DNA from: G965116155 sp965116155
Lineage (GTDB): Bacteria; Bdellovibrionota; Bdellovibrionia; Bdellovibrionales; UBA1609
Length of the DNA stretch: 64,000 nt
Assembly: GCA_965116155.1 (NCBI GenBank)
Contig: OZ220488.1
Location: 1,178,001-1,242,000 of the forward strand
Direction of reading: 5' to 3'
Shown here: in pieces, positions 1 through 8,201 of the stretch
Layout of the letters: each line of letters begins with the position of its first letter
Position numbering within the stretch: the first letter of the stretch is position 1
Program-made: the position numbers and the translations under genes
Notes under the pieces: generated by a model
What the model was told of the DNA's origin: nothing
Databases searched by the model: none
The model's input: only the letters and a program-made list of their open reading frames with translations

Positions 1-732
1 CTGAGTCAGCATGTACTGTATTTGGTTGGTGTCTTGGTACTCGTCTACCATAATGAATTTAAATTTTTCTTGGTAAACCGCAAGCACCTGCTCTGAACTT
101 ACAAACAGCTCATAAGTTTTAATAAGCAGATCGTTAAAATCCATAGCATTTGCACGGCGCAGCTCTTGCTCGTACATGCGGTACACTTGCAGGGTTTTGT
201 CGCCTATGCGAGAGCCTGCAGCCTCTTCTAGCCCTACGTTTTGCATTTTCAGGTTGCTAATGCGCCCTTTAAAGGCTTTGGGAGGGTAATGTTTAGAGTC
301 TATATTAAGACTAGCCAAGCACTTTTTAATAAGGCCCAGCTGATCGCCTTCGTCATAAATCACAAAATGAGGCTCAAAGCCTATGGCTCTTGCATGGGTG
401 CGCAGGATTTTTACACACATGCTATGAAACGTAGTAAACCAAAGCTGTTCTTCTAAATGCTGACAATCGGTAAGTGTTTTGAGTCTCTGCAAGACCCTGG
501 TGCGCATCTCGCGAGCCGCTCTATTAGTAAAGGTGACCGCCAAAATTTGATCAATGCTGGCATGTTGGTTCATAACCAACTGCACGGCCCTCTCGGTGAG
601 CACGCGGGTCTTGCCCGCCCCCGCTCCCGCCAAAACCAAAGCTGGCCCGCACACATGGCGCACGGCCCTCTCTTGCTGGGGATTGAGGCCCAAAGAGCTT
701 TTAGGATTTGTATTCTGTACCAACACTCTCAC
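1..732 (-). CDS. UvrD/PcrA/Rep-type superfamily I DNA helicase, N-terminal part (runs off left edge)
   Basis: ATP-driven 3'-5' DNA unwinding in repair or replication restart is the known role of this family. Read right to left, the visible 244 residues show the Q-motif LNPQQERAV (about 16-24), Walker A GAGAGKT (36-42), motif Ia with TFTNRAAREM (about 67-76) and the Walker B box DEYQDTN (230-236) next to the window edge. The C-terminal motifs are not visible, so UvrD, PcrA and Rep cannot be told apart. GTG at 732 gives the usual short lead before the Q-motif; an in-frame ATG at 852 would add 40 residues. No strong ribosome site decides between them. Confidence 0.9.
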   Translation of the reverse strand, partial: MRVLVQNTNPKSSLGLNPQQERAVRHVCGPALVLAGAGAGKTRVLTERAVQLVMNQHASIDQILAVTFTNRAAREMRTRVLQRLKTLTDCQHLEEQLWFTTFHSMCVKILRTHARAIGFEPHFVIYDEGDQLGLIKKCLASLNIDSKHYPPKAFKGRISNLKMQNVGLEEAAGSRIGDKTLQVYRMYEQELRRANAMDFNDLLIKTYELFVSSEQVLAVYQEKFKFIMVDEYQDTNQIQYMLTQ

Positions 733-901
733 TAAAGTAGCAGCCTTTGTGCCAGCATGGCATGGGGCAAAACTCACAATCCCCCACAATCGTAGACAAA
801 CCGCATAAAAGCCTTGATTTACAAGGGAAGATGTTAGAAAAGTAGGAATCATAGGCCTCGTGAAGGCCAAGGACCTCCGGCAGGTGCGTGTTTTTTACCA
901 C
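701..901 (-). CDS. Small cysteine-rich open frame overlapping the helicase start; doubtful gene
   Basis: A 66-codon frame from GTG at 901 that ends 32 bases inside the helicase gene in a different frame. Its C-terminal half carries six cysteines, four of them clustered in GDCEFCPMPCWHKGC, the spacing of a small metal-binding or disulphide protein. I do not recognise a family. The helicase could be translated by re-initiation after it. It could equally be chance, because the alternative helicase start at 852 would cover most of it. No convincing ribosome site is seen. Confidence 0.25.
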   Translation of the reverse strand: MVKNTHLPEVLGLHEAYDSYFSNIFPCKSRLLCGLSTIVGDCEFCPMPCWHKGCYFSESVGTEYKS

Positions 902-989
902 AAACCCAAACCGGCATAAAAATAACTAGTAAATAACTAGTAAAACGGCGTGCAGGGCGCCATATAAAACCGTGCTAACTAAAAGCAAA

Positions 990-1295
990 ATGGCAAAAAA
1001 AAGCTCAGTAGAAAAAAACAACAAGCGGCTGCGTCTGGTAGCCACTTATGAGGCGGCGCGTCGCGAGCTGCGCAAGCAGGTAGTTAACATCAAGCTCTCA
1101 GATTCCAAAAGGCAAGAGGCGCAGTTGAAGCTCGAAAAACTCCCTCGCAACGGTTCGCGCATTAGGGTGCGTAATAGGTGTTACGTGACCGGTCGTGCCC
1201 GTGGGTATTTGAGGCGCTTTGGGCTTTCGCGCTTAAGGTTTCGCAAGATGGCCTCACAGGGTGAAATACCCGGTGTTATCAAAGCCAGTTGGTAG
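990..1295 (+). CDS. rpsN: 30S ribosomal protein S14, zinc-independent form
   Basis: Small-subunit ribosomal protein of the 30S head. The 101-residue product from ATG 990 begins MAKKSSVEKNN and ends with the S14 signature RNRCYVTGRARGYLRRFGLS and EIPGVIKASW. That matches the long, C-minus S14 type (about 101 residues); the CxxC pairs of the short zinc form are absent. A GTG at 972 would add six residues but the ATG matches the family start. The gene stands alone, not within an spc-type ribosomal operon. An intergenic palindromic repeat begins within a few bases of its stop codon. Confidence 0.95.
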   Translation: MAKKSSVEKNNKRLRLVATYEAARRELRKQVVNIKLSDSKRQEAQLKLEKLPRNGSRIRVRNRCYVTGRARGYLRRFGLSRLRFRKMASQGEIPGVIKASW

Positions 1296-1301
1296 CCAAA
1301 T

Positions 1302-1537
1302 TTAAAGGACTAATAAAATTTTCTGGGATAGAGCGGCGGCGCGAGAGCAGCACCCTGTAAGGGTGCGTCTGCGATAGGAGCCTTATAGGCCGCCACATGC
1401 TCTGTGGGGCACTTGTCTCCAGTGTGCAAGCCCCTTTCTGAAGGGGCTACACTGGAGACTGCGCTTTGCCCAGAGCATGTGGCTAACACTCTAATCCTTA
1501 CGGACCAAGCGTCCCGCAGAAAATTTTATGGGCTATG
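1302..1537 (+). repeat. Composite nested palindrome: one repeat unit inserted in another
   Basis: Outer arms AAAATTTTCTGGGA (1315-1328) and TCCCGCAGAAAATTTT (1512-1527) enclose a second complete unit in opposite orientation. The inner unit has arms CCACATGCTCTG (1393-1404) and CAGAGCATGTGG (1471-1482), an inner 11-bp stem GTCTCCAGTGT/ACACTGGAGAC (1415-1425/1449-1459), and a CCCCTT/AAGGGG tip. The lead-in TTTAAAGGACTAAT recurs near 29540 and 29740. Confidence 0.8.
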
Positions 1538-1584
1538 GCGTAAGCATAAAAGTGCCAACAAAAAAGCGTGAGCATAAAAGTGTT

Positions 1585-1671
1585 AGTGAGGGTGCCCTGG
1601 CCGGAGAGCGCAGCCGAGTGAGCACTTTCATGTGCGCAAGGCAAGCGGTCCATGCCAGGGCGCCCTCACGT
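1585..1671 (+). repeat. Nested palindrome with 16-bp outer arms (copy 2)
   Basis: Outer arms GTGAGGGTGCCCTGGC (1586-1601) and GCCAGGGCGCCCTCAC (1654-1669) enclose AGCGCAGCC, a GCAC/GTGC inner hairpin, then GGCAAGCG. It is preceded by the recurring GCATAAAAGTG end motif. The same outer arms with a different inner stem occur at 29785-29880. Confidence 0.75.
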
Positions 1672-1720
1672 GCTGGATAGCTTCTGCTCTCAGCCCTACG
1701 CAGTCTACCTGATAGCGTCG

Positions 1721-1850
1721 GTAGCTATCTAGTTTTCCCTTGAAATTTTGAGGCTCTCCGCTTACCACCTGCTTAGCACCCCATAAAGGGGCGCAGGTGG
1801 CTTCGCTATCCGCCCAAGATTTCAAGGGGCCACTTTTATGCTTACGCACC
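1721..1850 (+). repeat. Type-2 nested palindrome
   Basis: The flank AGCTATCTAGTTTT precedes arm CCCTTGAAATTTTG (1738-1751), which pairs with CAAGATTTCAAGGG (about 1814-1827) with one G-T mismatch. The inner stem is CCACCTGC/GCAGGTGG with a CCCC/GGGG tip. It ends with CCACTTTTATGCTTACGCA. A second copy with different arms is at 23401-23535. Confidence 0.7.
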
Positions 1851-1920
1851 TTGGGCGCGGGCCATCTACGAGAGTGTGTACGCTTTGGGCCTACAGATCG
1901 TCCAAAGCTATCGGCGCGTT

Positions 1921-2058
1921 GAGAGCTGTCTAGCGCGCAAAAACACTTTAAATGGGAGCCTCGCTTGCCACCTTGGCTGGCGCCCTTTGCAGGGGCTGCC
2001 AATGTGTCTGCGTCTCTGATCAAAGTGTTTTTGCTGGCGCTTTTATCCTTACGGGACA
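1921..2058 (+). repeat. Type-2b nested palindrome
   Basis: The flank AGCTGTCTAGCGCGCAA precedes arm CAAAAACACTTT (1938-1949), which pairs with AAAGTGTTTTTG (2022-2033). The inner part carries CCACCTTGGC and a GCCC/GGGC tip. It ends CTGGCGCTTTTATCCTTACG. The inverted partner with identical flanks but unrelated arms is at 33854-33990. Confidence 0.7.
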
Positions 2059-2328
2059 AGTGGTCCTGCCTGAGGCATTTTTGTGCACTAGACAGCTAAA
2101 GGCATCTATGGCCCTGCAAATGAGGTCTAAGTGCGTACCTGAAGTGAAAACTTTCTGAGCCAAGGAAAATAATCACGCCTGCGACCAGGCATGCTTAAAT
2201 CGAATGAGTGAAACGTGACCTCATTTGCCGTATTATCGTGAGAGGCACTGTGGCATCTATGTCCCTGCGGCTTTGGGCGATCTCTTATCCAGCACGTGGC
2301 AGCACCTTAACTTCGTCACTTGACCCTT

Positions 2329-2472
2329 GTAACTGACATATACCCTTGAGCCGATTCTGGAGCGCCTTGCTTGAACTGCAGAAGCGTGGTGACTTAAGAG
2401 CCTAAGGCACACTGGAAGTTTACGACATATGGGTGCGCTTCAGCCCGAGGCACAAGGGTATATGTCAGTTAC
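2329..2472 (+). repeat. Palindrome with 20-bp perfect arms running into the pyrD stop codon
   Basis: Arms GTAACTGACATATACCCTTG (2329-2348) and CAAGGGTATATGTCAGTTAC (2453-2472) are perfectly complementary, with about 104 bases between them that contain AGCGCC- and CTAAGGC-like junctions. The right arm covers the last two codons and the TGA of pyrD, which ends at 2465. Confidence 0.8.
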
Positions 2473-3436
2473 GAAGTGCTAGCGCTTTGAAGGTGCCAGG
2501 CCCTTCAAAAACCAGGGCGCTATAGACCTGCACCAAGTGAGCTCCCAGAGACAAGCGCTCCCTTACATCTTGGGCGTTCATTACGCCTCCAGTGGAAACA
2601 AGCAGATATTTTGTCAAATCTGCTCCCAAATGCTTAGACACGAGCCGCAAATTTTGTACCGCTTTGGACTTTAAAGGCTCACCCGAAACTCCGCCAAAAT
2701 CAGCCGGAAACCCTAAGCCGTCCCCAAGCTCTGCGCTGGTATTACCCAGCACCCAGCCTTTAAAGCCCACCTGTGCTGCGGTATCCACACTGTGGAGCAT
2801 CGCGTCCGCGGCAAGGTCCGGGCTCAGCTTTAATAGCAAGGGCTTGCGAGCACTCGCCCCCTCTTGTACCAAGGGGGTTAGAAACTTTTGCAGCACCTGC
2901 GGCTCAAAAAGCGCGCGCAAATCCTTTGTGTTGGGGCTGCTAATATTAATTACAAACACATCTGCCACGGGCGCTAAGCGGCGTATTAGTAGGGTGTAGT
3001 CTTTGTGAGCTGTGTCTAGAGGTTGCGTACAGCCTTTGCCTAAACTTACAAACACAGGAACGGCATAAGGGCGCGGCAACGCTTGTAGATTTTTTAGTAT
3101 TTGTTTTGAACCCAAATTGGGAAAACCCATATGGTTCCACAAAGCACGCCGCTTAATGTTGCGTTTTAACACCGGCCCAGAATTAGGGGCCTGGGCCTTG
3201 GGCGTTACGGTGCCCACCTCTATAAAACCCGCTCCCAAGGCCTGCCAGGCCCGCACATGTGCTGCATTTTTATCCACCCCACCCGCCACGCCTAAGGGGT
3301 TCGGAAAATGCAGCCCTTCCCAATTAAAGCCGCGCCACTTTATGGGGCGTGCGCTTTTATAGTTGTATAAATTTAGCCAGTATTGAGACAGACCATGCGC
3401 CCACATAGGGGGCAAATACAGCCAGGGCTTTACCAA
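2465..3436 (-). CDS. pyrD: Dihydroorotate dehydrogenase, class 2 (quinone-linked)
   Basis: Oxidises dihydroorotate to orotate in pyrimidine synthesis with FMN, passing electrons to quinone at the inner membrane. The 323-residue product has NPLGVAGGVDKNA, GFIEVGTVTPKAQ, VNISSPNT-type NISSPNTKDLR with the catalytic serine of class 2 enzymes (about residue 166), LLLKLSPDL and the phosphate-binding STGGVMNAQD. The N-terminal membrane-associating helix PWLYLPPMWAHGL is present but short. It overlaps the upstream dehydrogenase by 7 bases and is probably co-transcribed. Its last two codons lie inside a palindromic repeat arm. Confidence 0.95.
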   Translation of the reverse strand: MVKPWLYLPPMWAHGLSQYWLNLYNYKSARPIKWRGFNWEGLHFPNPLGVAGGVDKNAAHVRAWQALGAGFIEVGTVTPKAQAPNSGPVLKRNIKRRALWNHMGFPNLGSKQILKNLQALPRPYAVPVFVSLGKGCTQPLDTAHKDYTLLIRRLAPVADVFVINISSPNTKDLRALFEPQVLQKFLTPLVQEGASARKPLLLKLSPDLAADAMLHSVDTAAQVGFKGWVLGNTSAELGDGLGFPADFGGVSGEPLKSKAVQNLRLVSKHLGADLTKYLLVSTGGVMNAQDVRERLSLGAHLVQVYSALVFEGPGTFKALALRN

Positions 3437-4788
3437 GCTTGGCCTCTTAGCTTCATGGCGCGCTCTAGCCTTTTTAGCGCCACGCCCATGGCGCCCATGC
3501 GCATATTGGCATTGTGGTCTTTTGAAAACGCATACACATCATCAAAGGCCTTAACCATAATGGTGCGCAGTTTTTCTCTTACCTGCTGCTCACTCCAAAA
3601 CAGCCAAGTAATATCTTGCACCCACTCAAAATAACTCACCACCACCCCACCCCCATTGGCTAAAATATCCGGCACAACCATGACGTTTTTAGCTTTTAAA
3701 ATGTCATCCGCTTCAGGCGTGACAGGTCCATTGGCTCCCTCTACTATTATAGAGGCCTTAATGCGCTGTGCGTTTTTGGTGTTTATTACATTCTCTAAAG
3801 CACAGGGCGCCAAAACATCTACATCTAGTTCCAAAATATCTGTGTTGCTAATGGGCTCTCCGCCCGGAAACCCCTTTATGCAGCGGTTGGTTTTGGTGTA
3901 ATCCCACAAAGCCGGTATGTCTAGACCCTTCGGATTAAACACTCCGCCCGAAACATCGCTCACCGCTTGCACACGCGCGCCCAGCTTATAGGCCTCGTGG
4001 CAGGCATGAAATCCCACTTTACCAAAACCTTGTATGGCGATTTTGGTGCCCTTAATGCTGCGCCCCTGTTTGGAGAGGGTTTTTTCTATCACATACACAA
4101 CCCCAAGGCCCGTTGCCACACCCCTGCCTTGCGAGCCTCCGATTTCTACAGGCTTCCCAGTTACTACGCCCGTTTGCGAAAACCCAGTCTCAATAGAGTG
4201 GGTGTCGAGCATCCAAGCCATAACCTGCGCGTCTGTGCCCACATCGGGGGCGGGTATGTCTTTGTCGTGGCCGATAAAGGGCGAGATCTCCGACGTAAAC
4301 CTTCTGGTTAAATGCTCGCGCTCCTTTTTGCTCAGACTCATAGAGTCCACCCTAACGCCTCCTTTCGCACCTCCAAGAGGCAGATTTAAAAGGGCGTTTT
4401 TAAAAGTCATTTGCATAGCAAGGGCGCACGAGTCGCTCAAAGTTAGTCGAGGGTGGTACCGTAACCCCCCCTTAAACGGGCCTAGGCTTTGGTTGTGTTG
4501 CACCCTAAAGCCTGTAAAAACCTTAATAGAGTTGTCATCCATACGCACGGGCAAAGTCACCACCAAAGCCCGGCGTGGCATTTTGAGCCTTTCAAAAGCA
4601 TTAGGGTTGAGGTTTACAATTTTGGCTGCTTGCGTAAGCGCGTAGAGCACATTCTGATAAAAAGGCCCCTGCGTAATTTCGTTTAAAGAATGTATGACGG
4701 CACTCCCAAGTAGAGCATTCCTATGTGTGCTGTATGTGCATAAGCTAATACAAAACTTGGACCAAAGGCAAGAACTGACCGGTATCAA
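3430..4788 (-). CDS. gdhA: Glu/Leu/Phe/Val dehydrogenase family, probably glutamate dehydrogenase
   Basis: Interconverts glutamate and 2-oxoglutarate plus ammonia in the family. Signatures are GFRVQHNQSLGPFKGGLRYHP (substrate pocket), LPLGGAKGGVRVD with the catalytic lysine, DIPAPDVGTD, the Rossmann motif IQGFGKVG and VEGANGPVT. About 420 residues match hexameric NAD-type enzymes. No ATG fits the expected N-terminus; TTG at 4788, with GAGAG six bases upstream, is the best start, giving about 30 extra N-terminal residues. Leucine or valine dehydrogenase is less likely given the length. It overlaps pyrD. Confidence 0.88.
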   Translation of the reverse strand: MIPVSSCLWSKFCISLCTYSTHRNALLGSAVIHSLNEITQGPFYQNVLYALTQAAKIVNLNPNAFERLKMPRRALVVTLPVRMDDNSIKVFTGFRVQHNQSLGPFKGGLRYHPRLTLSDSCALAMQMTFKNALLNLPLGGAKGGVRVDSMSLSKKEREHLTRRFTSEISPFIGHDKDIPAPDVGTDAQVMAWMLDTHSIETGFSQTGVVTGKPVEIGGSQGRGVATGLGVVYVIEKTLSKQGRSIKGTKIAIQGFGKVGFHACHEAYKLGARVQAVSDVSGGVFNPKGLDIPALWDYTKTNRCIKGFPGGEPISNTDILELDVDVLAPCALENVINTKNAQRIKASIIVEGANGPVTPEADDILKAKNVMVVPDILANGGGVVVSYFEWVQDITWLFWSEQQVREKLRTIMVKAFDDVYAFSKDHNANMRMGAMGVALKRLERAMKLRGQAW

Positions 4789-4877
4789 TGAGGGCTCTCA
4801 TGCAAGAGCTACTTGTGCGCCGAAGAACTCCATAAAGGGCATGTGGTTTTTTAAAGCTTGCGGCCCAAGGTGACCAA

Positions 4878-5954
4878 ATGATACACAAGCAAATTTTTAG
4901 CACTGTAGACCCGCAGGCTTTTTTGGAGCTTTTGGAAGGCGCCAAAAGAGTGATTTTAAGCACTCACAAGCAAAGCGATGGGGACGGTCTAGGAGCCGCT
5001 TGCGCCTTGTACCATGCGCTTAAGCAAACAGGCTGCAAGGTGCGCATTTTGACGGTAGATAAAATTTCGCCCCGGTATAAATTTTTATTGCCGCAAGAAA
5101 AAAATGCCGTACAAAATTTTGACTCCCCCCACGAGCTGGTTGAAGCTAGCACGGATCTTGGCATTGTACTCGATACCCATGAGCCGCGTATGTTAGAGCC
5201 CCTGTATACGCACCTTAAAGAGCGTTGCCAGAGGCTGGTTTTTGTAGACCACCATCCACTTTCGCCCCAAAGACTGCGCAGCTTAGAGGTCGGCTCCCTT
5301 GTGTGCCCACAAGCAGCCAGTGTGGGTGAGGTGGTATTTGGCTTGCTGCAGCGGATGCAAATGGAAATCACACCTGAAATTGCGCAGGCACTTTATGTGA
5401 GCATACTTTTTGATACCCGGTTTTTTAGGTACATTAAAGACTCGCATATTTCTCATATGATAGCAGCAGAGCTGTTGCCCCTGATTCCGCAGCCAGAAAC
5501 TGTGCATAGGAATTTGTTTTCTACTAATAATGTAGAAAAAATCGCCTTCTTGTCCAAGGTGCTAGGCGAGCTCAAGTTTCACCAAGAGGGTCGCATAGCG
5601 GTGTCTTATATTAGTTTGGGCGATTTAGAAAAACACAGAGTCTCTTTTGAAGAGTCTATTGATGTAATAGAAATTATCATGGGCCTTTCCAGTATAGAGT
5701 GTGTGGTGGTGTTTCGTGAAGAAGGTTTAAACAAGTGGCGCGTTAGTTTACGCACCTATAACTCGCAGCTGAACCTGCAAAAAACCGCAGCCGCCATTGG
5801 CGGAGGTGGGCACTTGCACTCTGCCGGTGCCGAGATCAAAGGCAACTACCAAGAGTCGTACGAAAAACTGATCCACCTGTTACAAGGGCAGATCCAAGAG
5901 CTTAAAGAAGACCAAAATGAAGTCTGCCTTATTCATAAAGACTCTGTTTCATAA
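4878..5954 (+). CDS. DHH/DHHA1 phosphoesterase, NrnA-like (oligoribonuclease / pAp phosphatase)
   Basis: Cytosolic metal-dependent phosphoesterase; known relatives degrade nanoRNA and/or 3'-phosphoadenosine 5'-phosphate. The 358-residue protein shows H30-xxx-D34-G-D36 in THKQSDGDGLGAA (family DHH motif I), the DTHEP motif, VDHHPL (the DHH triad) and the C-terminal DHHA1 glycine loop IGGGGHLHSAGA. The length is close to NrnA. The 3' end overlaps convergent murG by 26 bases. ATG 4878 begins right before the conserved domain. Exact substrate cannot be read from sequence. Confidence 0.9.
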   Translation: MIHKQIFSTVDPQAFLELLEGAKRVILSTHKQSDGDGLGAACALYHALKQTGCKVRILTVDKISPRYKFLLPQEKNAVQNFDSPHELVEASTDLGIVLDTHEPRMLEPLYTHLKERCQRLVFVDHHPLSPQRLRSLEVGSLVCPQAASVGEVVFGLLQRMQMEITPEIAQALYVSILFDTRFFRYIKDSHISHMIAAELLPLIPQPETVHRNLFSTNNVEKIAFLSKVLGELKFHQEGRIAVSYISLGDLEKHRVSFEESIDVIEIIMGLSSIECVVVFREEGLNKWRVSLRTYNSQLNLQKTAAAIGGGGHLHSAGAEIKGNYQESYEKLIHLLQGQIQELKEDQNEVCLIHKDSVS

Positions 5955-6996
5955 TTTGGGCTATCTTGCGAGCCGCGCCCCCCGTATGTAGTTTTGCCAT
6001 GTTTTGAGCCTGGGCTTGCAAATTATGAGGCGCACTTTTTAGCGCCTTTAAGGTAGAGGCTAAAAAATCTGCACAAAACTCCCCCGGCGTGCATAGTACT
6101 CCACCTTTTGAGTGCGCAATGCGTTTGGCGTTTTCGTGCTGATGCCCCTTTAAGGGCACAAGGAGCACCGGCCGGCCGCAGGCGGCAAGTTCTGACAAAG
6201 CTCCCATACCGCAGCGGCTAATAACCAAGTGCGCGTTTGCAATGGCTTGGGGCATGTTTTGCAAAAAATCTTTTGCCGTAACAAAGGGCAGGTTTTTATA
6301 AGATTGCTTAATTTGCACAATATGCTGTGCCCCCGTTTGGTGTAGCCACTGAGTTTGTGCTAGCACAGGGTGGTGAGAGAGCAAAAGTTCTTGCACGGCT
6401 TGGTTGATTTCGTGCGCCCCTTGTGAGCCCCCTAGGACCAATATTTTAAATGTTGCTCCCTTTTGTGGTGGAGTGAAAAGCTGAGCACGAAAGCTCTGCC
6501 TTAACGGAAATCCCACGCACTCGCACGCGCCGCTTTTAAAGCTGTCTTTAAATACTACAAAAATCTTTTCAGCCAGCCCTTTGGACCACATATTAGCCAA
6601 ACCTGGTACGGCATTGGGTTCGAATATAAACACCCTTGCGCCGCATACACGTGCAGCCAAGGCGCCCACTCCTCCCATAGCGCCCCCTGTGCTGAGTACC
6701 GCAGAGTAAGATTGGCGGCGTATGTGTTTTACTGCACGCGCTAGCGCTCCAAGCGCTTGGGTTAAAGTTTTTGCGCGCTTTAATAGGCTGTTCCCTGCTA
6801 GCTGCCCTAAAGGCATAAAGGTGCAAGGGAATTTGGTGCTTTGCAAAATATTTTGGTTAATAGGAGAGAGTGAGGCTAAAAAATCCACCTCCACCTCCAA
6901 GCGAGACAGTTCTTCTGCCACCGCGACACCTGGGTAAATATGCCCGCCAGAGTTACCTACGGATATTAGTATTTTAGGAGGCTTAGACGAACTCAT
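5929..6996 (-). CDS. murG: UDP-GlcNAc:lipid I N-acetylglucosaminyltransferase MurG
   Basis: Peripheral inner-membrane glycosyltransferase converting lipid I to lipid II. The start at ATG 6996 gives 355 residues, the family length, and overlaps the ftsW stop by 14 bases; the longer open frame reads back into ftsW. Motifs are the N-terminal glycine loop GNSGGHIYPG (canonical GGTGGHxxP, slightly diverged), ILVLGGSQGA, ISRCGMGALSELAACGRP and GHQHENA. It is co-oriented with ftsW. It overlaps the DHH gene convergently. Confidence 0.93.
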   Translation of the reverse strand: MSSSKPPKILISVGNSGGHIYPGVAVAEELSRLEVEVDFLASLSPINQNILQSTKFPCTFMPLGQLAGNSLLKRAKTLTQALGALARAVKHIRRQSYSAVLSTGGAMGGVGALAARVCGARVFIFEPNAVPGLANMWSKGLAEKIFVVFKDSFKSGACECVGFPLRQSFRAQLFTPPQKGATFKILVLGGSQGAHEINQAVQELLLSHHPVLAQTQWLHQTGAQHIVQIKQSYKNLPFVTAKDFLQNMPQAIANAHLVISRCGMGALSELAACGRPVLLVPLKGHQHENAKRIAHSKGGVLCTPGEFCADFLASTLKALKSAPHNLQAQAQNMAKLHTGGAARKIAQIMKQSLYE

Positions 6997-8128
6997 AAGT
7001 GTTGCGGTAGCTGCAGTGTTTACGGTTAAATCTATCCACACATAAGACCAAGCCCATGCCAAAACAGGTGGCACAAAGCGAGCTGCCACCGTAACTTAAA
7101 AAAGGCAAGGTCAGGCCCTTGGGTGGCAGTATCCCCAGCGCGACCCCAGTGTTAATAAAAACCGATATAGCAAAGCAGCATGTTACACCCAAAAGCACAA
7201 TGCGTGCAGTGCTGCGTGTGGTTTGCAAAAACACCTGCAAACACCGCACCACTATAAAGCTATACACACACAGTAAAAACACGCAGCCCAAAAAGCCGGT
7301 CTCTTCGCCCCATACGGCAAAGCTAAAATCGGTATGGGCTTCTGGCAAAAAAAACAGCTGCCCTTGGCCTTGGCCAAGGCCTGTGCCAGTAAGCCCGCCA
7401 GAGTAAAAGCTGAGCATACTTTGCAGCACCTGAAAGCCTTTGCCCTCCGAGTGCTCCCAAGGGTCCAAAAAACCCATAACCCGGTTATAGCGATAGGTCA
7501 CTTGCACGACATAAAAATAAAAAATCCCCACAAAGCCTAAGGCACTAACAAGCATATAACGCCATTTTAAACCAAAGGCGAACAGTGTGATCACAGTGAG
7601 CATCAAAATAATAGCAAAGCTGCCAAAGTCTGGCTGCTTGTGGAGCATATAAGAGGGCAGCGCCAGGGCGGCAACCAAAAACACCAAGTTATAGTCTTTG
7701 TTGTAATAAGGCCCGAGCCACCTTTGCAAAAAGGGCCTTTGTATAAAAAACGCAATTATAAAAGGGGTGGTGTACTTTAAAAACTCCGACGGCTCTAAGC
7801 GAAGGCTACCAAACAGCGGTAACCACCGGCTGGCTCCACCAGCCGTAATGCCTATGGTGGGTTGCAGGGTCAGGCCTACCAAAGCTACACATATCAGCCA
7901 CAGTAGCCAGCCCACGCGCTCAAAAAACAACCAAGGCGTAAAAAGGCATACTGCCATAACGGTCACGCCGACCAAGGTAAAAAGGAGCTGCCGTTTAAAG
8001 AAAAACTGCCCATCGTCAAAGTGCTCTGTTGCGTAGATAAAGCTCGACGAATAAACCTGCACAAGCCCAAGGCCCAGCATGAACAAAATGGCCAAAATGA
8101 GGCTTTTATCCACTTTTTCCAAAGACAC
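6983..8128 (-). CDS. ftsW: Septal peptidoglycan glycosyltransferase FtsW (SEDS family)
   Basis: Multi-pass inner-membrane polymerase of lipid II acting at the division septum. The 381-residue, about 10-helix protein contains the SEDS landmarks QPDFGSF, PEAHTDFSFAVWGEE and the terminal LPFLSYGGSSL. GTG 8128 directly follows an AAGGGG run; a TTG two codons later has better Shine-Dalgarno spacing. It is followed by overlapping murG. It is divergent from the M28 lipoprotein. RodA is the alternative but the murG linkage favours FtsW. Confidence 0.92.
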   Translation of the reverse strand: MSLEKVDKSLILAILFMLGLGLVQVYSSSFIYATEHFDDGQFFFKRQLLFTLVGVTVMAVCLFTPWLFFERVGWLLWLICVALVGLTLQPTIGITAGGASRWLPLFGSLRLEPSEFLKYTTPFIIAFFIQRPFLQRWLGPYYNKDYNLVFLVAALALPSYMLHKQPDFGSFAIILMLTVITLFAFGLKWRYMLVSALGFVGIFYFYVVQVTYRYNRVMGFLDPWEHSEGKGFQVLQSMLSFYSGGLTGTGLGQGQGQLFFLPEAHTDFSFAVWGEETGFLGCVFLLCVYSFIVVRCLQVFLQTTRSTARIVLLGVTCCFAISVFINTGVALGILPPKGLTLPFLSYGGSSLCATCFGMGLVLCVDRFNRKHCSYRNTYEFV

Positions 8129-8141
8129 CCCCTTTGACCCC

Positions 8142-8171
8142 TTGAACGTAATGGAGCTTTTTTAGTATATA
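8142..8171 (+). promoter_or_regulatory. Candidate sigma70-type promoter for the M28 lipoprotein gene
   Basis: TTGAAC (8142-8147) and TATATA (8166-8171) are separated by 18 bases, about 30 bases ahead of the gene in the ftsW/lipoprotein divergent gap. Seen by eye only. Confidence 0.35.
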
Positions 8172-8201
8172 GTCTGCAGTGGTGTTTTGGCACTCTTGGT
8201 G

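Larger units (their letters stand above)
1296..2464. other. Long intergenic repeat island, no credible gene
   Basis: About 1.17 kb between rpsN and pyrD filled by at least five members of the nested-palindrome repeat family, listed separately. Open frames on both strands here simply read through the hairpins and have no family signature. The stretch 2059-2328 holds only degraded repeat-like sequence with no feature I can name. Confidence 0.7.

Noticed and set aside
1628..2059. 143-codon minus-strand frame in the repeat island
   Set aside because: It runs through several hairpin units, has no family motif and shares sequence with other non-coding repeat copies.
4034..4645. 203-codon plus-strand frame
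   Set aside because: Antisense shadow of the glutamate dehydrogenase gene, which has full family motifs.
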